Assembly: GCA_026874595.1 (NCBI GenBank)
Contig: CM049311.1
Span: 41,545,676 to 41,609,675 of the forward strand
Direction of reading: 5' to 3'
Origin: Sipunculus nudus
Lineage: Eukaryota; Annelida; Sipuncula; Golfingiida; Sipunculidae
DNA length: 64,000 nucleotides
Shown: positions 11,572-24,802 of the stretch, piece after piece
Layout: each line of letters begins with the position of its first letter
How positions within the stretch are numbered: the first letter of the stretch is position 1
Notes under the pieces: model-generated
Seen by the model: only the letters and a program-made list of their open reading frames with translations
Database searches by the model: none
Told to the model about the DNA's origin: nothing
Translations under genes and position numbers: made by a program

Positions 11572-11882
11572 ATAGGACCCAACCCTGCTAATTACATATA
11601 CAGTCAGCATGTCAACCGTAATCTCTTGATATTTCTTTATTTGCAAACAGTGAGATCCTGGGACAAAGACGACATGTCCATCACATCATGGTGAATTTAC
11701 ATGTTCATGACTTGGTTTTGCATGGAGACCATAAACTGGCGAACACAAATTAAAACAGTATAAAAATATCGGGACGATCCCTACTTTGACATTGTAAATG
11801 TCATCTCATCATAACAAAAGAACTCCCTCAATATTAGAGCATCTGCATTAAATCTAATCAGGTACGTATGTTGGAGACGGCC

Positions 11883-11948
11883 AATCTCCACCAGTAGAGA
11901 TAATATTAGCGTAGCGGTAGTGACCTCTGGTGGAGATTGAGAGGTGTC
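11883..11948. repeat. Short perfect inverted repeat
   Basis: AATCTCCACCAG at 11883-11894 and its exact complement CTGGTGGAGATT at 11937-11948 enclose 42 bp. This is a possible very small MITE or hairpin; no clear target duplication. Confidence 0.6.
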
Positions 11949-14095
11949 TATCTTTAACAGGTGCTTTTAGCTACAACAGGATAGCCAATCACAGTGCAGA
12001 TTTACATGTAAAGATGCCAGAAAATGTGGAACATCACTTTTAAACAGAGAGTTTATCTTAGACATGGCCTATTAAATTTGATTACCAACTGATAGTAAAA
12101 CAGTGCTTAAACTCTCTTCGAGCATACGACCTGCTGAGTTATAGCTGGTGTTTTTATAAATACCAGTTATCCTGAAACACTGCTTAATTTAAACACCTTT
12201 CGAGCATACGGGCACATTATGTATGGAATATGGAATCACCGAAAGAAAATGTACCGCATGCATGTTTGCACAACTAAGAAATACCAGAATGAATCCAAGT
12301 ATAATATGCCATATGTGCTTGGATGTTAAGGCTGAGAGAGATATCTGTGAATATATAGCCTGCGCGAGCTTTCAAAGAGAAAATCATAAAAATATACTTT
12401 TAATCTTAAATTTCTTTAATATCAAACTTTATTAGTCGCCAGTTTCATCAGACAATCAGCTTAACCTACTTTAGTACCTTGATTGGTATTGATTGGTATA
12501 CACCGATATTGATGTTACCTAAATTGGGATTTGTAATGTCATTTGTTTTATAATTATTAAAAAATAGCGATTTAAATCGGTTGACATTGGTACACTTTGT
12601 ATTAAAATACATACCTTACGGAAATGCATTGTGCATACATAATTTTTTTGCAATTATTTAAACCTTTTTACTTATTCAGTGCCCACCCCCACCCCCCTTC
12701 GAACTGAAACATCTCTCTTTTTACCCCCCCCCCCCCCCCATTGAAACATCTCTCATTTTATCTATTTTCCCATTTATTCGTAATAAATTTTCATTTTCAT
12801 ATTTCTTTTTTATTCCCTAGCAATAAGATTATCATATCATCCACAATTTATTACATTCCAGTTCAAAAGTTGAGAATAGTAGTAAACGAGGGAATGGAGT
12901 CTTTCCGTTATTACACTCGGCTGGGTCATAACACCGAGGAACCCTCCAAAATGCATTCGCATGTCAGAAAGACACGACTTTCCCATAAAGGCCTAAAGAG
13001 CTAAGCCTGCGTTGGGGTCGACGGTAAATAATTCACGGCTGCTCGGCTTATATACTTGAACTCACGATCTATGTTCTGCTGGGTCTGGTGCGCTGTCTTT
13101 ACCACAGACGCCGGTTAAAAGTTTGAACATTTCAATAATTATGTTACTTCGAGAACTGCTGTTAAAACATGATATTTTGCAAGTTATAAACATAGATACG
13201 AACTTTTCACCATTGACATCAATATGTTACTTTCCAGTTAATATCCTAATTTTGAAGAACCATAAATATTCAAGCTAGCCACACGTTAATATATCTCCAA
13301 CCCTAAACCCCGTAAAGGTTGACTACGTTTTGCAAAATCATTTAAGAGAACAGTAGTTAATGAACAGATAATCTTCATATTTTATGCGACAGATGCCTCA
13401 AGATGTCCTCTTCACATTTCCTATTTAAACAAATTTCCGAATATGGGAAGGAGACACCCCCTCCGATACCCTCGCCATGTGCCTATAATTAACTTAAAGG
13501 AAAACATGGTGAAATAGTAAAATAAAACAAAACTAACAAGCCTAATTGGATATGCATCGGGTATGATGACCAGGCTTAGATGAGAAAGGCAGTTGCCCCG
13601 AGTGAACTGGAACAAATTGCTAGCTGCAACTACTGCACTGAGTTAACTCGTGACCTGCACCCGGCTGCACTGAGTGAACACTTGACCTGTTGCATAATCT
13701 GATAGATTTAGCAGTCTGTCAAATATTTGAATAGATCCATATATACTGACCATTGGCCTGTTGCCAAATCTGAAATAGTTGGCACCCTGCCAAGCTATTT
13801 ATAAATACAGACACAATCTTGGTCTGTTGGTAAATCCGTTTACACATACTGAAAGATTTTAGCTACAATGCTCTTTTCCAAGCCATCATATCCATAAGAT
13901 TGTTTAATCAAAATGTTAAGGAATAATAAAAGATGTAGTCCTTTCATTGTTAAAGGTCCAATTATTCTGCCAGCAACCATTTAAGTTAACATGATCAAAG
14001 GCCTCATAATAATCATTTGTGCAATGTTACAGAAGTTGAAACAATAGTTTTGCAGAAGAAGACTATTGCAGTCCTCAGCTTGAAAAATGCTTACT
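11949..14095. other. No gene seen
   Basis: AT-rich sequence with a C-run of about 14 at 12726-12739. The open frames at 12223-12435 and 12741-13004 show no domain, splice or codon pattern that I trust. Confidence 0.35.
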
Positions 14096-14900
14096 AATGG
14101 CCACAAAACCAACTTCAGCTTTCTATGACTCTACCAAAATCAACATAAACCACCTATTCTTATACAATTGAAAGAATCCTACCCTAGGATAATTCTTGTG
14201 AAATAAAATAACGATTCAGCTTGACAGATTCATCATAAAACATTTTTAGCTGTAACAGGCTAAAATTATGAGGTTTTGTCCATAAAAAAACAGGTCCATG
14301 TAGGCAGCGCCGCAAAAACTGCAGTTTCAAATATGAGTCATGAGACCAACATTTGCACAAAACTTGGTGATACTAGCTCCTGTCGTTCCTGAGATTGCTA
14401 TGTCAGTATGCTGACATGGCTAAATGACTAAGACCAAATTCTTGTAACTCTGCCAATATTCATCAAACCCTAAGCATTTGAACAAACTTGAGAGGGCTCG
14501 TCTCTGGGATCCTTTCTGTGAAATATTGAACAATTTGGTTTAATGATTTCAGAGAAGCAGATTTTCAAAGGTTTTATCGCTTTTCTCCCTTAAAATGTAA
14601 GTAAATGCAAGTGGCGCCACAAAAGCTCGATTCAACAACATTTAATGACAGATGTTTGCATTAAATTTGGTGATGCTATTTCCCGCTATTCCTTAGAAAT
14701 TATTGGTTAATGTACTGATAACTGTTGACCCTCATATAAAAAATTTGATGAAGTGGCGCCACCAATACCTCAATTTCAAATATGAATCATGTGACCAACA
14801 TTTGCATAAAAGTTTGGTGATGATAGCTCCAGCCGTTCCTGATATTGTAATTTTAGTATCCTGTTTTTGCCAAATGACTAAGTTCAGCTTCATGTGTAAG
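14096..14900. mobile_element. Fragment of a core-repeat family also at 33.7 kb
   Basis: In reverse complement this matches 33720-34200. Shared phrases include a C-T-rich GTGAAATATTG...CAATTTG segment and ACCAACATTTGCA...TTTGGTGAT...TAGCTC. Two partial tandem copies are visible (about 14310 and 14768). AGTGGCGCCAC motifs lie at 14619 and 14752. A terminal-looking hairpin TTTTAGC/GCTAAAA is at 14244-14265. It is non-coding and probably another non-autonomous rolling-circle-like element. Confidence 0.55.
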
Positions 14901-16900
14901 TCGGCCAAAATGCAACGAACTGGAACGAAACCCGCTACCAAATTTAGTTACTCGGGCGAATTCAACAGCCTGGAAAAAATATTGAGCAATTAGAAATGGT
15001 TTTCATTAGATTACAAATAAAGCAAAAGCTCATCGCTATCGCATTAAATGGAAGTTCTCTCGACATTTATACTGTCAACCGTCCAATATGTTGGTATTTA
15101 AACCGTGTGACATGTTGATTTGCATAAGCACTGCGCAAACGTTCTTGTGATTGGCGAAGCGCTCATGTGTCATAGACAGAGAGCCAATAAGAGCTTCGAA
15201 GTTAAAAATTCATCCATGTGACTTCCTTCTTGACTATTATTTAGCGGGAAAAATATTCACTGACATCGTGTCGCTTACGGTGATTATAATTTTTCAGCTA
15301 TTGTTTCGGTGGCACCGCGAGTATATAAAGCAAGTGACGCGGTCCTGTTTAATGGAAGCTGCAACTGACGATGGCTAATGCACAATCCCAACATGTCAGA
15401 TGTTTGGTATATTACAAGAATGGCGTGATTTCATCAGGTCTGTGGCGATCATGGCAGGGTCATGCAAGCAGGCCGGTTTTTGACGATCCGTTTCTACCGA
15501 CATTTTTTTTACTATGATCAAGCCGAGCATTTGATAACTGGCACTGAAAAGCCAACAAAAGTGTCCTAGTTTTTTAAAACTAAAACAAATAGAAATAAAT
15601 ACCCCCAAAAGTTCACGTAATACAAAAAGATTAATTATATTTGAGCTTTAAATCAATTACGCATAATCCAGGTAAACCGACGTCTAATATATGGTTTCAA
15701 CTTAAAAAAAAAACAGTTTTACATATACAAATATTTATATATCCATTTAATATATTCTATTACCTTAACAGGCTTTGACTATTATAAGAAAGAGTTCATT
15801 TATTACCGTCTTTATATTCCTCTTCATTTGCAAAGGAAATCTAAAACTGCCGTCATTCATACATTTCTTGCACTCGCATATGACACAAAATAAAATCCTC
15901 TGCAAATCCGTGTGAGACCAAGATCAAGGCTTACACGCCTAATGCGAACCTGTGCAATAGAATATACATCAGTTTAAATGCTCATATAATAACATGCCTG
16001 ACCATTATTGGAGAAGTATTTGATTAATTTTCAAATATGTGTATGTTTGACATGTACATGTACAATCCAAGTACACTCAAACATTTTGAAAGCGAGTACA
16101 GGATTTAAAGCCTGTAATCAAACACAAAATCTATTAAGAGATACCTTGTTGCTAATGTTTAATGTTATCGAGGCGAGGAATGAATGGAGTACGGCTATGT
16201 AATATATGACATAAACTTCAAATATGCTAACATCTGGTCAAAAGGTGTAGTAAACTCCAGATCATCCCTGTAATATTTTCCCCCCACCTGATGACATTTA
16301 TAGGACCAATTATAGCCCCAACACAGAATTTTTTAAAGATGGCCAGATGTACTGGTTGCAGTTGCCGATGACTTATGATCTCAGCAGCCGTAAAGCGGAT
16401 ACTTGAACATAAGGATTCTAGACGGACCTGACGCAAGCCATAAACGCGCATATCCATGCATTGTACCAAACTTGATCCAATAATGCCGATAAGTGCTATC
16501 GTCAGCTTCAACATTTAATAATATTCTATTCTTGGTAAATAAAAATCTTTTATGAAGTCTCAAGGTTTTTGTTGTTAAAAATATAAAAAAGGCACAGACA
16601 ATGCGTTTTATTAAAAATAAGTCCATTTTAAATGGACACGACTAGCTTTGAGTGGAATTTTGATAAAACATGTTTTGTGGGTTTTTATTTATTTTTTTTA
16701 ATCTAACCCACCTACCTTTGGACAAAATCAAAACCGTTCGTAAAACAAAAGATTAAAAACAATGCCTAACACTTTCAACAAGTTGTTCCTTTTCATTATA
16801 TTTCAAGAATAACAATGAATTCCCAATATATGTGAATTGCTAAATATATCGGGATATATATCCTTAACCTATGCGCTGATCAGCGAAAATATATACGGTA
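14901..16900. other. No gene seen
   Basis: Mixed AT-rich sequence without a recognised gene or repeat. Frames such as 16227-16514 (-) have no supported features. Confidence 0.35.
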
Positions 16901-17061
16901 CGACTTTTGACCGAAACTGACCTATATTACCGGAACTGACCGAAACTGACTTTAAATATATTAAATTTCATTTAAATTACATATTTTTTTCCCGTATTTT
17001 CAGACAATGTTAAAAAAATTGTAATACTGTAACAATACAACAAAACATCAACACGATAAAT

Positions 17062-17760
17062 AACAAGTGACCCATGGGTCATGACGCTCAGCTGACTGGG
17101 AAGAGATTCGCAAAAGGAAATTTTATCATCTGAATGGTAGTATATACCCGTTCAACTGAAGCATCAAACAGATTGACCAACAGGCCAAGATGGTGTCTGT
17201 ATTTATATATCTCAAAAATAGAGAAAAAATGCGTAAACTTTTAAAAAAAATACAGGTGGCTCCACCAGTCTGCAGAAACAAATAAAAAATCTCTATAATC
17301 AATATCCATCCAAAGAATCATGGTGATCTCTGCATTAGTTGTTCAGATACTTCAGCTTTTGTATTAAATTGTCCATTATTCTGAGGAATACTTCGGAGTC
17401 CTGTAGCTTGAAGGATATGGGAAACAGAGACCTGATTTCAGGTTTCCACAGGCACTTTTCATGGGCCTCCTTGCATGACAAGAATGAAGATTATAGATCC
17501 AGTTGTTACGATTTGTACCCTGTTTACAGATAACCACATCTTAAAATGTCTCAAAAATAGAGAAAAAAATTCGAAAAAATTTGAAAAAAATGGAACACCT
17601 CATTATCAATATGTATGCCAAAAAATCATGACCATCAGTGTTGTAGTTATTGAGATACTGCAGTTTTTGTATCAAATTTTTCATTATTCTTGGGGTATTT
17701 TGGTTCTTAGTTCACAAATTAAAAAATATATTCAAAATATTGAAGGTTGACATTTCTAAC
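17062..17760 (-). mobile_element. RC1-type 3' terminus with 337-bp tandem core
   Basis: At 17062-17098 the sequence AACAAGTGACCCATGGGTCA...GCTCAGCTGA is the reversed RC1 3' terminus, with its GACCCATGGGTC palindrome intact. Two diverged tandem units follow (CTCAAAAATAGAGAAAAAA at 17211 and 17548, about 337 bp apart), unrelated to the usual RC1 core. A GGTGGCTCCACC motif lies near 17257. The hairpin end is not seen. Confidence 0.6.
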
Positions 17761-18354
17761 TACAAAAATGATCATAAGATCTTCCTTTTAAAAAGTTTCT
17801 AATCTAATAATATGAGGCTTTATGAATTTAAATTAAAACAGAACAGAGTCCTGCGATGTCTAAAAGTGCCCAAAAGTGCCTGTCTGTCCGAGGCCTGTAA
17901 AGCCCTTAAGTACATGTCCCTAAACCTGACTAACCAACCAGATACTTGATTTAAGCTACTGAATATTAAAATACTGACATAAAACAAGCATTAAAAATAC
18001 TGTCCATTTAGAACTAAGAAAAATCTTGACCATCCATATCATCTAAATATATTAACATAATGAACTTATATAAAGTCTCATATAAAATGACAAATCTGGT
18101 TGATAAGTGAAGTTGACATTCTAAGGATCAAGTTGCTTGGTGGAGGAGCAATGTTAAACATTCCTAAACACAGACTATCACTCAAATGTAACCCAGGGTG
18201 ACTAGCCGCTGTCCAGCAAATTAAGGGTATCTGCACTGCAGGGGTAAAGGATTCTACTCACTTGCCTGTACTGTGTGAACCTGTATAATAAGCTAAACTG
18301 AAGAGTAACAAGAATTTATAGTTATTTGGCCCAATAATCACCATAATCATTACA

Positions 18355-18600
18355 CCAGTTCATTATTCAAAACGATAATTTTTCAAGATTTATATTAATG
18401 TTGTTTTTTAGTGGGCGGTAGCGTAAGGACTGTGTGTTGTACACCAGATTGGACGGGAGGTTTAATCGATAGCATTTTAAATGTGCTTTCCAATGAGGGT
18501 ATTTTATATATGAATTTGCCGTCGAAGGGTGTTGTATAACCCAGTTCATTATTCAAAACGACCATTTTTCATGATCCAATTAATGTCGTATTCTAGTGGT
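18355..18600. repeat. 185-bp-spaced direct repeat
   Basis: CCAGTTCATTATTCAAAACGA occurs at about 18355 and 18540, each followed by a similar T-rich stretch ending in TAGTGG. Non-coding. Confidence 0.7.
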
Positions 18601-18654
18601 ATCAGGGTGATATCAGGGTGTGGTTCTCTGATTGGTTGCAGACCGAAAGGAGGC

Positions 18655-18840
18655 ACTTTAGGCGGTTTCACACTGGATGCGTCCGAACGAATTTTACGTC
18701 CGAACGAAAATTTGCTGTACGAACGAAAAAATAAAATCCTTTATTTTATGTTGGTGCATTCACACCTAATCCGAACGATGCTATCCGAACGAAAAAAAAT
18801 GAACATGTTCTTTTTTTTGTCGTTCGCATCGGACAAGAAT
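18655..18840. mobile_element. Single end of a foldback-type element
   Basis: CTTTAGGCGGTTTCACAC at 18657 resembles the terminus of the 1328-3204 element. It is followed by repeated CCGAACGAA words (18690-18800) and finally TTCGCATCGG in the opposite sense. The second terminus is not visible. Confidence 0.5.
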
Positions 18841-19938
18841 GGCTTCTTTTCACCTTCAACACAAAAGAGCTGGAACATTTATAACAGACAGGTTCATTTG
18901 TACGTTACCTATTTAATATATAATACTGTCCAACAAAGAAATGTTGTTTCCTTGTCCACTGTTCTAAAATTATGTGATAAAAGAAAAATATAGAAAGAGG
19001 TTTTATTTTATTCAAATCAAATTTATTTGATTTAAACTGATATTTATAAATTTTTTTAGCTCCAATGATTTTTCCGTTAAAATCAGATTTTTTAAAAATA
19101 AAATATGCATATTTCCTGGGGGGGGGGGGTAATATTTTAATCAGAGGGGAATTTAATCGACGCTTGGCCAAATTTTAATTTACTATCGAGGACAAAAATT
19201 TAGACTTTTAAACCAGGTTAAGTTATGATATTTCATGGTAAATTCTAATTCTTATTATATTATGTGCAATATATTACAGTTACTCTATGAAAGGGGGAGG
19301 GATGATTACATTGATCATCCATCCTATACCCCTCCCCCTATATTGACGCCCCTGAATATGAGTCCGCTGTATAAGCGATATGTACACGAAAAGGCAACAT
19401 TATCCAGGACTTGGTGTTCATTTCCCAACCCCTCCTCTGAAAATAAAATGTTCCGCGATAAATTTAGAAAAAAAAATCATGAAACAATAACTTTTTTTCA
19501 TGTGTCATTTTTATTATTACAAAAGTATTATTTTTAGTTAAACATTTTGCATATTAACAGAAGTTTTAAAGCTTTGGGCAGACTGTTCTAAATCATATTG
19601 GCAGATTTGAAAATCAAATATAAATCAAACTAAACTAGTGATTCAAACTTTAACCTGAAATGCAGGAGTTGCATGGAATCTGTTCTGTTAAAACAACAGG
19701 TTGAACAGTTATTTTTAAAGGCAAGTTGAAATGGATATCTGGGTCTAGTCAGTGGTATAAATATATGTCACCTGTGAACTTATGAATACTGCTGGTACCT
19801 AGCTAGGCCCAATAATTTTCAATTATACAGTCAGAGCACTCAGAGATAAAATTTATTATTAATTATTATTAATTACAAAATTAATGAGAAAATCAATTTA
19901 CAAGTTCAAAAATATTCGACATTTTTCTGTACATGCAG

Positions 19939-19940
<2 letters not shown>

Positions 19941-20008
<68 letters not shown>
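19941..20008. repeat. (TA)n microsatellite
   Basis: About 34 uninterrupted AT dinucleotides. Confidence 0.95.
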
Positions 20009-20012
<4 letters not shown>

Positions 20013-20867
20013 ATTAAGCCTATATTATAGTGCATCCGATATATTTCTCATATAGCTGTCCAATACGACTTTCGGAGACGAAAATTTCTCGGTCGGAAAC
20101 CAAAAATATCGTTCAGATCCAGTGTTTGATTGACAGTTGTTAAAACGGGAATCCCCATTTGTATCTTTGCAAATAAAAGAGGTCCTGGCGCTTTCTCGGA
20201 GCATTGTCCCTGAAAAATGAACTGTGAACCCGGTGCCAGGTTCATTGACGTATCAAAGGCTCATATAAGCGCACCGGGTGGTCAGTAGTCCGTGAGACAT
20301 TTATCAGATATTCATATGAACGGAGAATTTTATTAAGAAGACATATAGGAAAAGGTTTTGGTTTTCATTATTTTATACAATTAAACGGGATATAGGCCTA
20401 CAATTATACGAAACATTATTTTTAAAACAGGCCTACCAGTATTATAAAACTGCTAGTCTGATGGTTTTAATAACCGTATACATCCATGATGACGGATCTG
20501 CTGTTTTATCATTTTACTTTTTAAAACATACTGGGATGGAGTAAATTAAGATGTGTGTTATTCAAGTCAGTTCGAGTACCACTTTCAGCAGATCAAGTAA
20601 GGTATTAGTAGTCACAGTTACTTATAACTCTCATTAACTTGTGTTCTTATAAATGTTTTAAAATTACCTTATTATTTTATATGTGAGTTCTGGTAACATG
20701 CAGTCAGTTTTGGTCAGTTCCGGTTATTATATACTCAGTTTCGGTCAGTTCCGGTCAGTTCCTGTAAAAAGTCGAGCCTAAAATATACCCTCCTCGCCAG
20801 GGGAACCTCGGTTCTTCCAGCTGGTGTGCGCCGCCGTGTTTGTGTGTAAGCGACTATGAGGAAACAG

Positions 20868-20925
20868 GACTGTTCTCCGGAGTTGCAGTTCGACGGAGCC
20901 AAAATGTGTGCTCCGGAGAACAGTC
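20868..20925. repeat. Perfect 15-bp inverted repeat
   Basis: GACTGTTCTCCGGAG (20868-20882) and CTCCGGAGAACAGTC (20911-20925) flank a segment with TTCGACGGAGC. A CTCCGGAGAACAGTC copy with GCTCCGTCGAAC beside it recurs at 24682-24712, directly upstream of the parvin start codon. Confidence 0.75.
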
Positions 20926-21116
20926 CCGGCCCAGCGTGGTGCCATGTGGTGGTCTGATAACATCAGTGTCAGATTGCTGGGGGTCCCAGTGGTATGTCTG
21001 GTTTACGGTAATTGCTAACTAATGGTGATTGGCCCCAATCATGATCCAAGTTACTTTCGGAGCTGTCCAGTGGCAATATAGAATTAATTGTATGACAACA
21101 CCTATAAGGCTATAGT

Positions 21117-21849
21117 TGTAACAGGTGCTCTTTTTATTATATGACACGGGCGTAACTCCTGTTGTGGCACTCGTGTCTGGCCGCGTATTAAATTCAATGT
21201 TTAATCCGTACTGGTTGAACTCTCGTTGTCATGTAAGCCTTGGGTTTTCACGCCTGGCCGAGGTCACGTGATGAGCCTGTTTTGTAGAGATACACAGCGC
21301 TGTTTTTCCAGAGAATTCCTAAAAACGCGTGCTTACTGTGTTGTGCAAGATCTTATGGACTGTTCGAGAAGTGGAAAATTCTCGGCTTGGGGTGAAGAGT
21401 ATATAAGGGGCTGTGTTTAAGCAGGAGGCAGAGAGAGCAGCAGAGCAGATTCCAGCGGACGCAGAAGCGTGTGTCAGTTTCTCAGACCTTATCCGACTAA
21501 TGCGGCAACTATAGATTTTCAAAGACTTTCTCCTGGATTTTATGCATTTGGGCTTCAGTTTACTTTCTGGATTGTTGCAATAGCTTTACACAGGACTGTC
21601 ATTCTCCGAGAGTTTACATTTAAAGGACTTATCGTTGTGATGGTGTTGGTATCCAGGTACTGTTCACATTATTTTTCTATGTGATTGTATTGACTTGTTG
21701 TTATACCGCTGTTTTACTGTATAATTGTATTGATTTAGTGTATTGTATTGTTAGGGTTGTTTTAAGAATAAATTATAGTTATTTGTTAACAAAATACCAC
21801 TGACTTCTTCATTCATTCCCCTAAACATTTCACGCTGCCTAGTGTTACA
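21117..21849 (+). mobile_element. Candidate solo LTR (733 bp)
   Basis: The segment starts TGTAACAGG and ends AGTGTTACA, inverted TG...CA termini typical of Gypsy-type LTRs. Inside, in the right order, are a TATA box TATATAAG (21400-21407) and a polyadenylation signal AATAAA (21767-21772), with GT-rich sequence before and after it. No gag or pol sequence or primer-binding site lies next to it, so it is read as solo. The 5 bp on each side (ATAGT and GACTC) do not match, which either speaks against a simple insertion or points to later rearrangement. Confidence 0.55.
21400..21407 (+). promoter_or_regulatory. TATA box of the candidate LTR
   Basis: TATATAAG, followed by GGGG and a G/A-rich purine stretch, in the position expected of the U3/R boundary of the LTR at 21117-21849. 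Confidence 0.5.
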
Positions 21850-21929
21850 GACTCTGATTTTTTTTATCTCCATTACAAAATTTGTGTCCATCACGCATAC
21901 GTGATCTGTTTATATTAGGTTCCGTAACA

Positions 21930-22303
21930 TAGTATTAATTACTAACGAATATTGAATCATCTTTATCCCCCATATATATTATTATGATATAAAAATATGT
22001 GTGTGTGTTTATTTTAGCTAGTTAAATAACAAATCCGTAATAAATTAATATTAGTTATTATTATATTATATTATATATATTTATTTACATAAGTTCACAA
22101 TAGATGATATTTCTTATAGTTTATATACAACTGATCAATATCCGGACTCGGGGAATCTAGTGTGTAATAAAGAAGAAATGCCTGTATGGGACTTGTTGGC
22201 TGCCGAGACACAAATATCGTCCACATTATTTCCTGAGCTGTCAAGTGGCTGTATAGAATAATTTGTTAATAACCCCACGAATATTGAATTATCTTTATCC
22301 CCC

Positions 22304-22376
<73 letters not shown>

Positions 22377-22745
22377 TGTGTTTTAGCTAGTTAAATTTGT
22401 TGCATGCAAATACGTAATAAAGCCAGTATTTCTGTACTTCTATATATGGGTGTGTGTTTTAGCTAGTTAAATTTGTAGAAAATACGTAATAAAGCCAGTA
22501 TTTCTGTTCTTCTAGTTTTTCGCGGCGCTGATCTATAGGGCGTTCTTAAAATCGATGCATTACAGGCCTTCTTTATGATCCTTGTATTTGTATTATACTT
22601 ACTGGATATTTGTTTACATATATATAACGTTCACAAAAGATGATATTTCATTATATAAAACTGATCCATATCCAGACTTATGGAATCTAGTGTGTAATAA
22701 AGATGAAAAGCCTGCATAGGACTTGTTGGATGCCGACACACAAAT
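21930..22745. repeat. Diverged direct repeats with embedded (TA)n
   Basis: ACGAATATTGAATCATCTTTATCCCCCATATATAT occurs in variant form near 21947 and 22278. GTGTGTTTTAGCTAGTTAAAT is seen near 22003, 22376 and 22452. A block with GAATCTAGTGTGTAATAAAGA is at 22154 and again at 22683. Perfect (TA)n fills 22303-22371. The block is non-coding and probably several copies of one element. Confidence 0.6.
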
Positions 22746-23739
22746 ATCGTCCACATGACGGCAGTGCTCTCCATTCACTAAAATTTCTGATACAGTGCAT
22801 GGTTAGCGCGGTTGAACTGGTGCTGGTCCCTCGTGGTATCAGTACAAAAGGTTTATTCGATTATATGGAAACGTGTGGCTACCGATAACGGCTTAATTAA
22901 TTTGAATAAAAACGCATGTGCGTTTAGATATTTTATTTTTATATAAATTCCCTTACAAAGCAGAGTAAATAAATATATCTAACAAAACATTAAATTATTT
23001 TTTTCACAAAACCTAAACTTCATATTTTACACATTAATATAAATAAGATTTTGAATTTAAATTGAAACTCAACACTGTCACCTTTAACTCATACAGATTA
23101 TACACTGGTTTTATTTTTATATGCATTGCTATATTCAAATTATACATATATGATAAATAAAGATACCATTGACTATGAATTAAAGTTGTACTTATAACAC
23201 GTTTATTTAATATTTCAGTTTAATAAATAATCATATTGAACCTAATATTCTTGTCATATATCGGATCATGTGACTTCAAGATCTTACAAGTCCATCTTAT
23301 GAATGATATTGTCACTTTCCACTACACCACACTACATAAACGGTTCTTAATTTCTCAGAGACAAAACTGCAGATATGATATGTCCTAATTTAATTACCTA
23401 TATATCTATACAGCAGCTGCATATATATGGTCCAATTCAATTAATTGTACTACAACTGATAAATGCAAGTTTTAAATGCATTGGAACCTGGTTTTTCACT
23501 TAAACAAAAACGTGTTGAAAACAGTTTCAAGAAAACTTTTATAAGAAACATCAAGGAATACATGATCATCATTGTTCGCTTTATGTCATCCAACACCTAT
23601 CTGCATATATATATATACACATATGTATACATAAAAACATTCAAATCTGCCCTACTCAGGGGCGGATCCAGGATTTTTCAACAGGGGGGCTAGAATCAGA
23701 AACTGGTTTTAATTTGATACGGATAAAGTGCAAATTATA

Positions 23740-23774
23740 ATATATATATATATATAATTATATATATATAATTA

Positions 23775-23816
<42 letters not shown>

Positions 23817-24021
23817 ATATTTAGAAGTGTAAAAACATGGGCAATGTTTGGACGAAACGTAAATGTAGACTCAAAAGTAAAAATTTTTATATGTTTTATA
23901 TATTTAAAATTTTCGAAGATTTTCCTTAAATGGTCCAAATTACACGGATTTCCCCTATATACTTTCTTTTTATTCTCTCTGTATATAACATTATATATAT
24001 ATAATACTTTTTATATAATTA

Positions 24022-24120
<99 letters not shown>

Positions 24121-24284
24121 ACCACAAACACTCTCGAACACGTGTTCTCTTCCAGTATATATAGGGCCTAATCTTTTGTCAAGGCAGAGCAGGTTTTATC
24201 TATTTAGCAGTGAAAATGTAGTTTGAAAAACTGATGGGGAGGGGGTATTTTAATTTTTTGCTTTTATATAATTATATATTTTTT

Positions 24285-24345
<61 letters not shown>

Positions 24346-24430
24346 TTGTATAAAGAAAAATATATAATTGTACATATACATATTTAACTATATAAATAAT
24401 TATATATTCTCTCTATATATAAGATTTTTT

Positions 24431-24472
<42 letters not shown>
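23740..24472. repeat. Cluster of (TA)n tracts
   Basis: Long TA tracts at about 23740-23810, 24027-24118, 24295-24341 and 24439-24470. The tract at 24027-24118 generates a spurious open frame of alternating Tyr-Ile. The cluster lies within 1 kb upstream of parvin exon 1. Confidence 0.9.
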
Positions 24473-24473
<1 letters not shown>

Positions 24474-24802
24474 TCTTTTAAAATGGGCAACGCATAAACT
24501 ATAAAAAAAATCTATAGTCATGTTAACACCGGCAGGCAGTGACAGCCTGGACATACACGGCACACATTAATGAACCACTTAATCATTCCTGCACAGCATA
24601 GAGGCTGTCAGCACAGCATGACCCAAATTAACATTTGGGCCATCGGGCCTGCCTGAATTGCTCCGACTAACAGTCCATACAGCTCCGTCGAACACCACTC
24701 CGGAGAACAGTCTAGCATTCCTATGGGGAACCCACTCAGAACATATCGCCTCATCTTGCCCCTACCCGTCAGCGACCCCTGGCGGTAAAATCACTGGTCA
24801 AA
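24473..24802 (+). other. Probable parvin 5' flank / 5' UTR
   Basis: GC-richer, non-repetitive sequence between the last (TA)n tract and the parvin ATG. No TATA box is obvious. It carries the CTCCGGAGAACAGTC block (24698-24712) shared with 20911-20925. The transcription start cannot be placed from sequence alone. Confidence 0.35.

Larger units (their letters stand above)
16901..20774. mobile_element. Candidate 3.9-kb element with inverted GACCGAAACTGAC ends
   Basis: The left end (16901-16950) reads CGACTTTTGACCGAAACTGACC followed by two more CCGRAACTGAC words. The right end (20701-20774), reverse-complemented, reads CGACTTTTTACAGGAACTGACC followed by the same words. This resembles the subterminal-repeat plan of the elements at 1328 and 4722. 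The interior holds an RC1-type terminus, (TA)n and no recognisable transposase. It could also be two independent solo ends. Confidence 0.45.

Noticed and set aside
21117-21849. Promoter and first exon of a host gene
   Set aside because: The TATA box and polyA signal lie within 400 bp of each other between TG...CA inverted termini, which fits an LTR better; no coding exon follows.
23778-24164. 128-codon open frame
   Set aside because: Mostly alternating Tyr-Ile from (TA)n.
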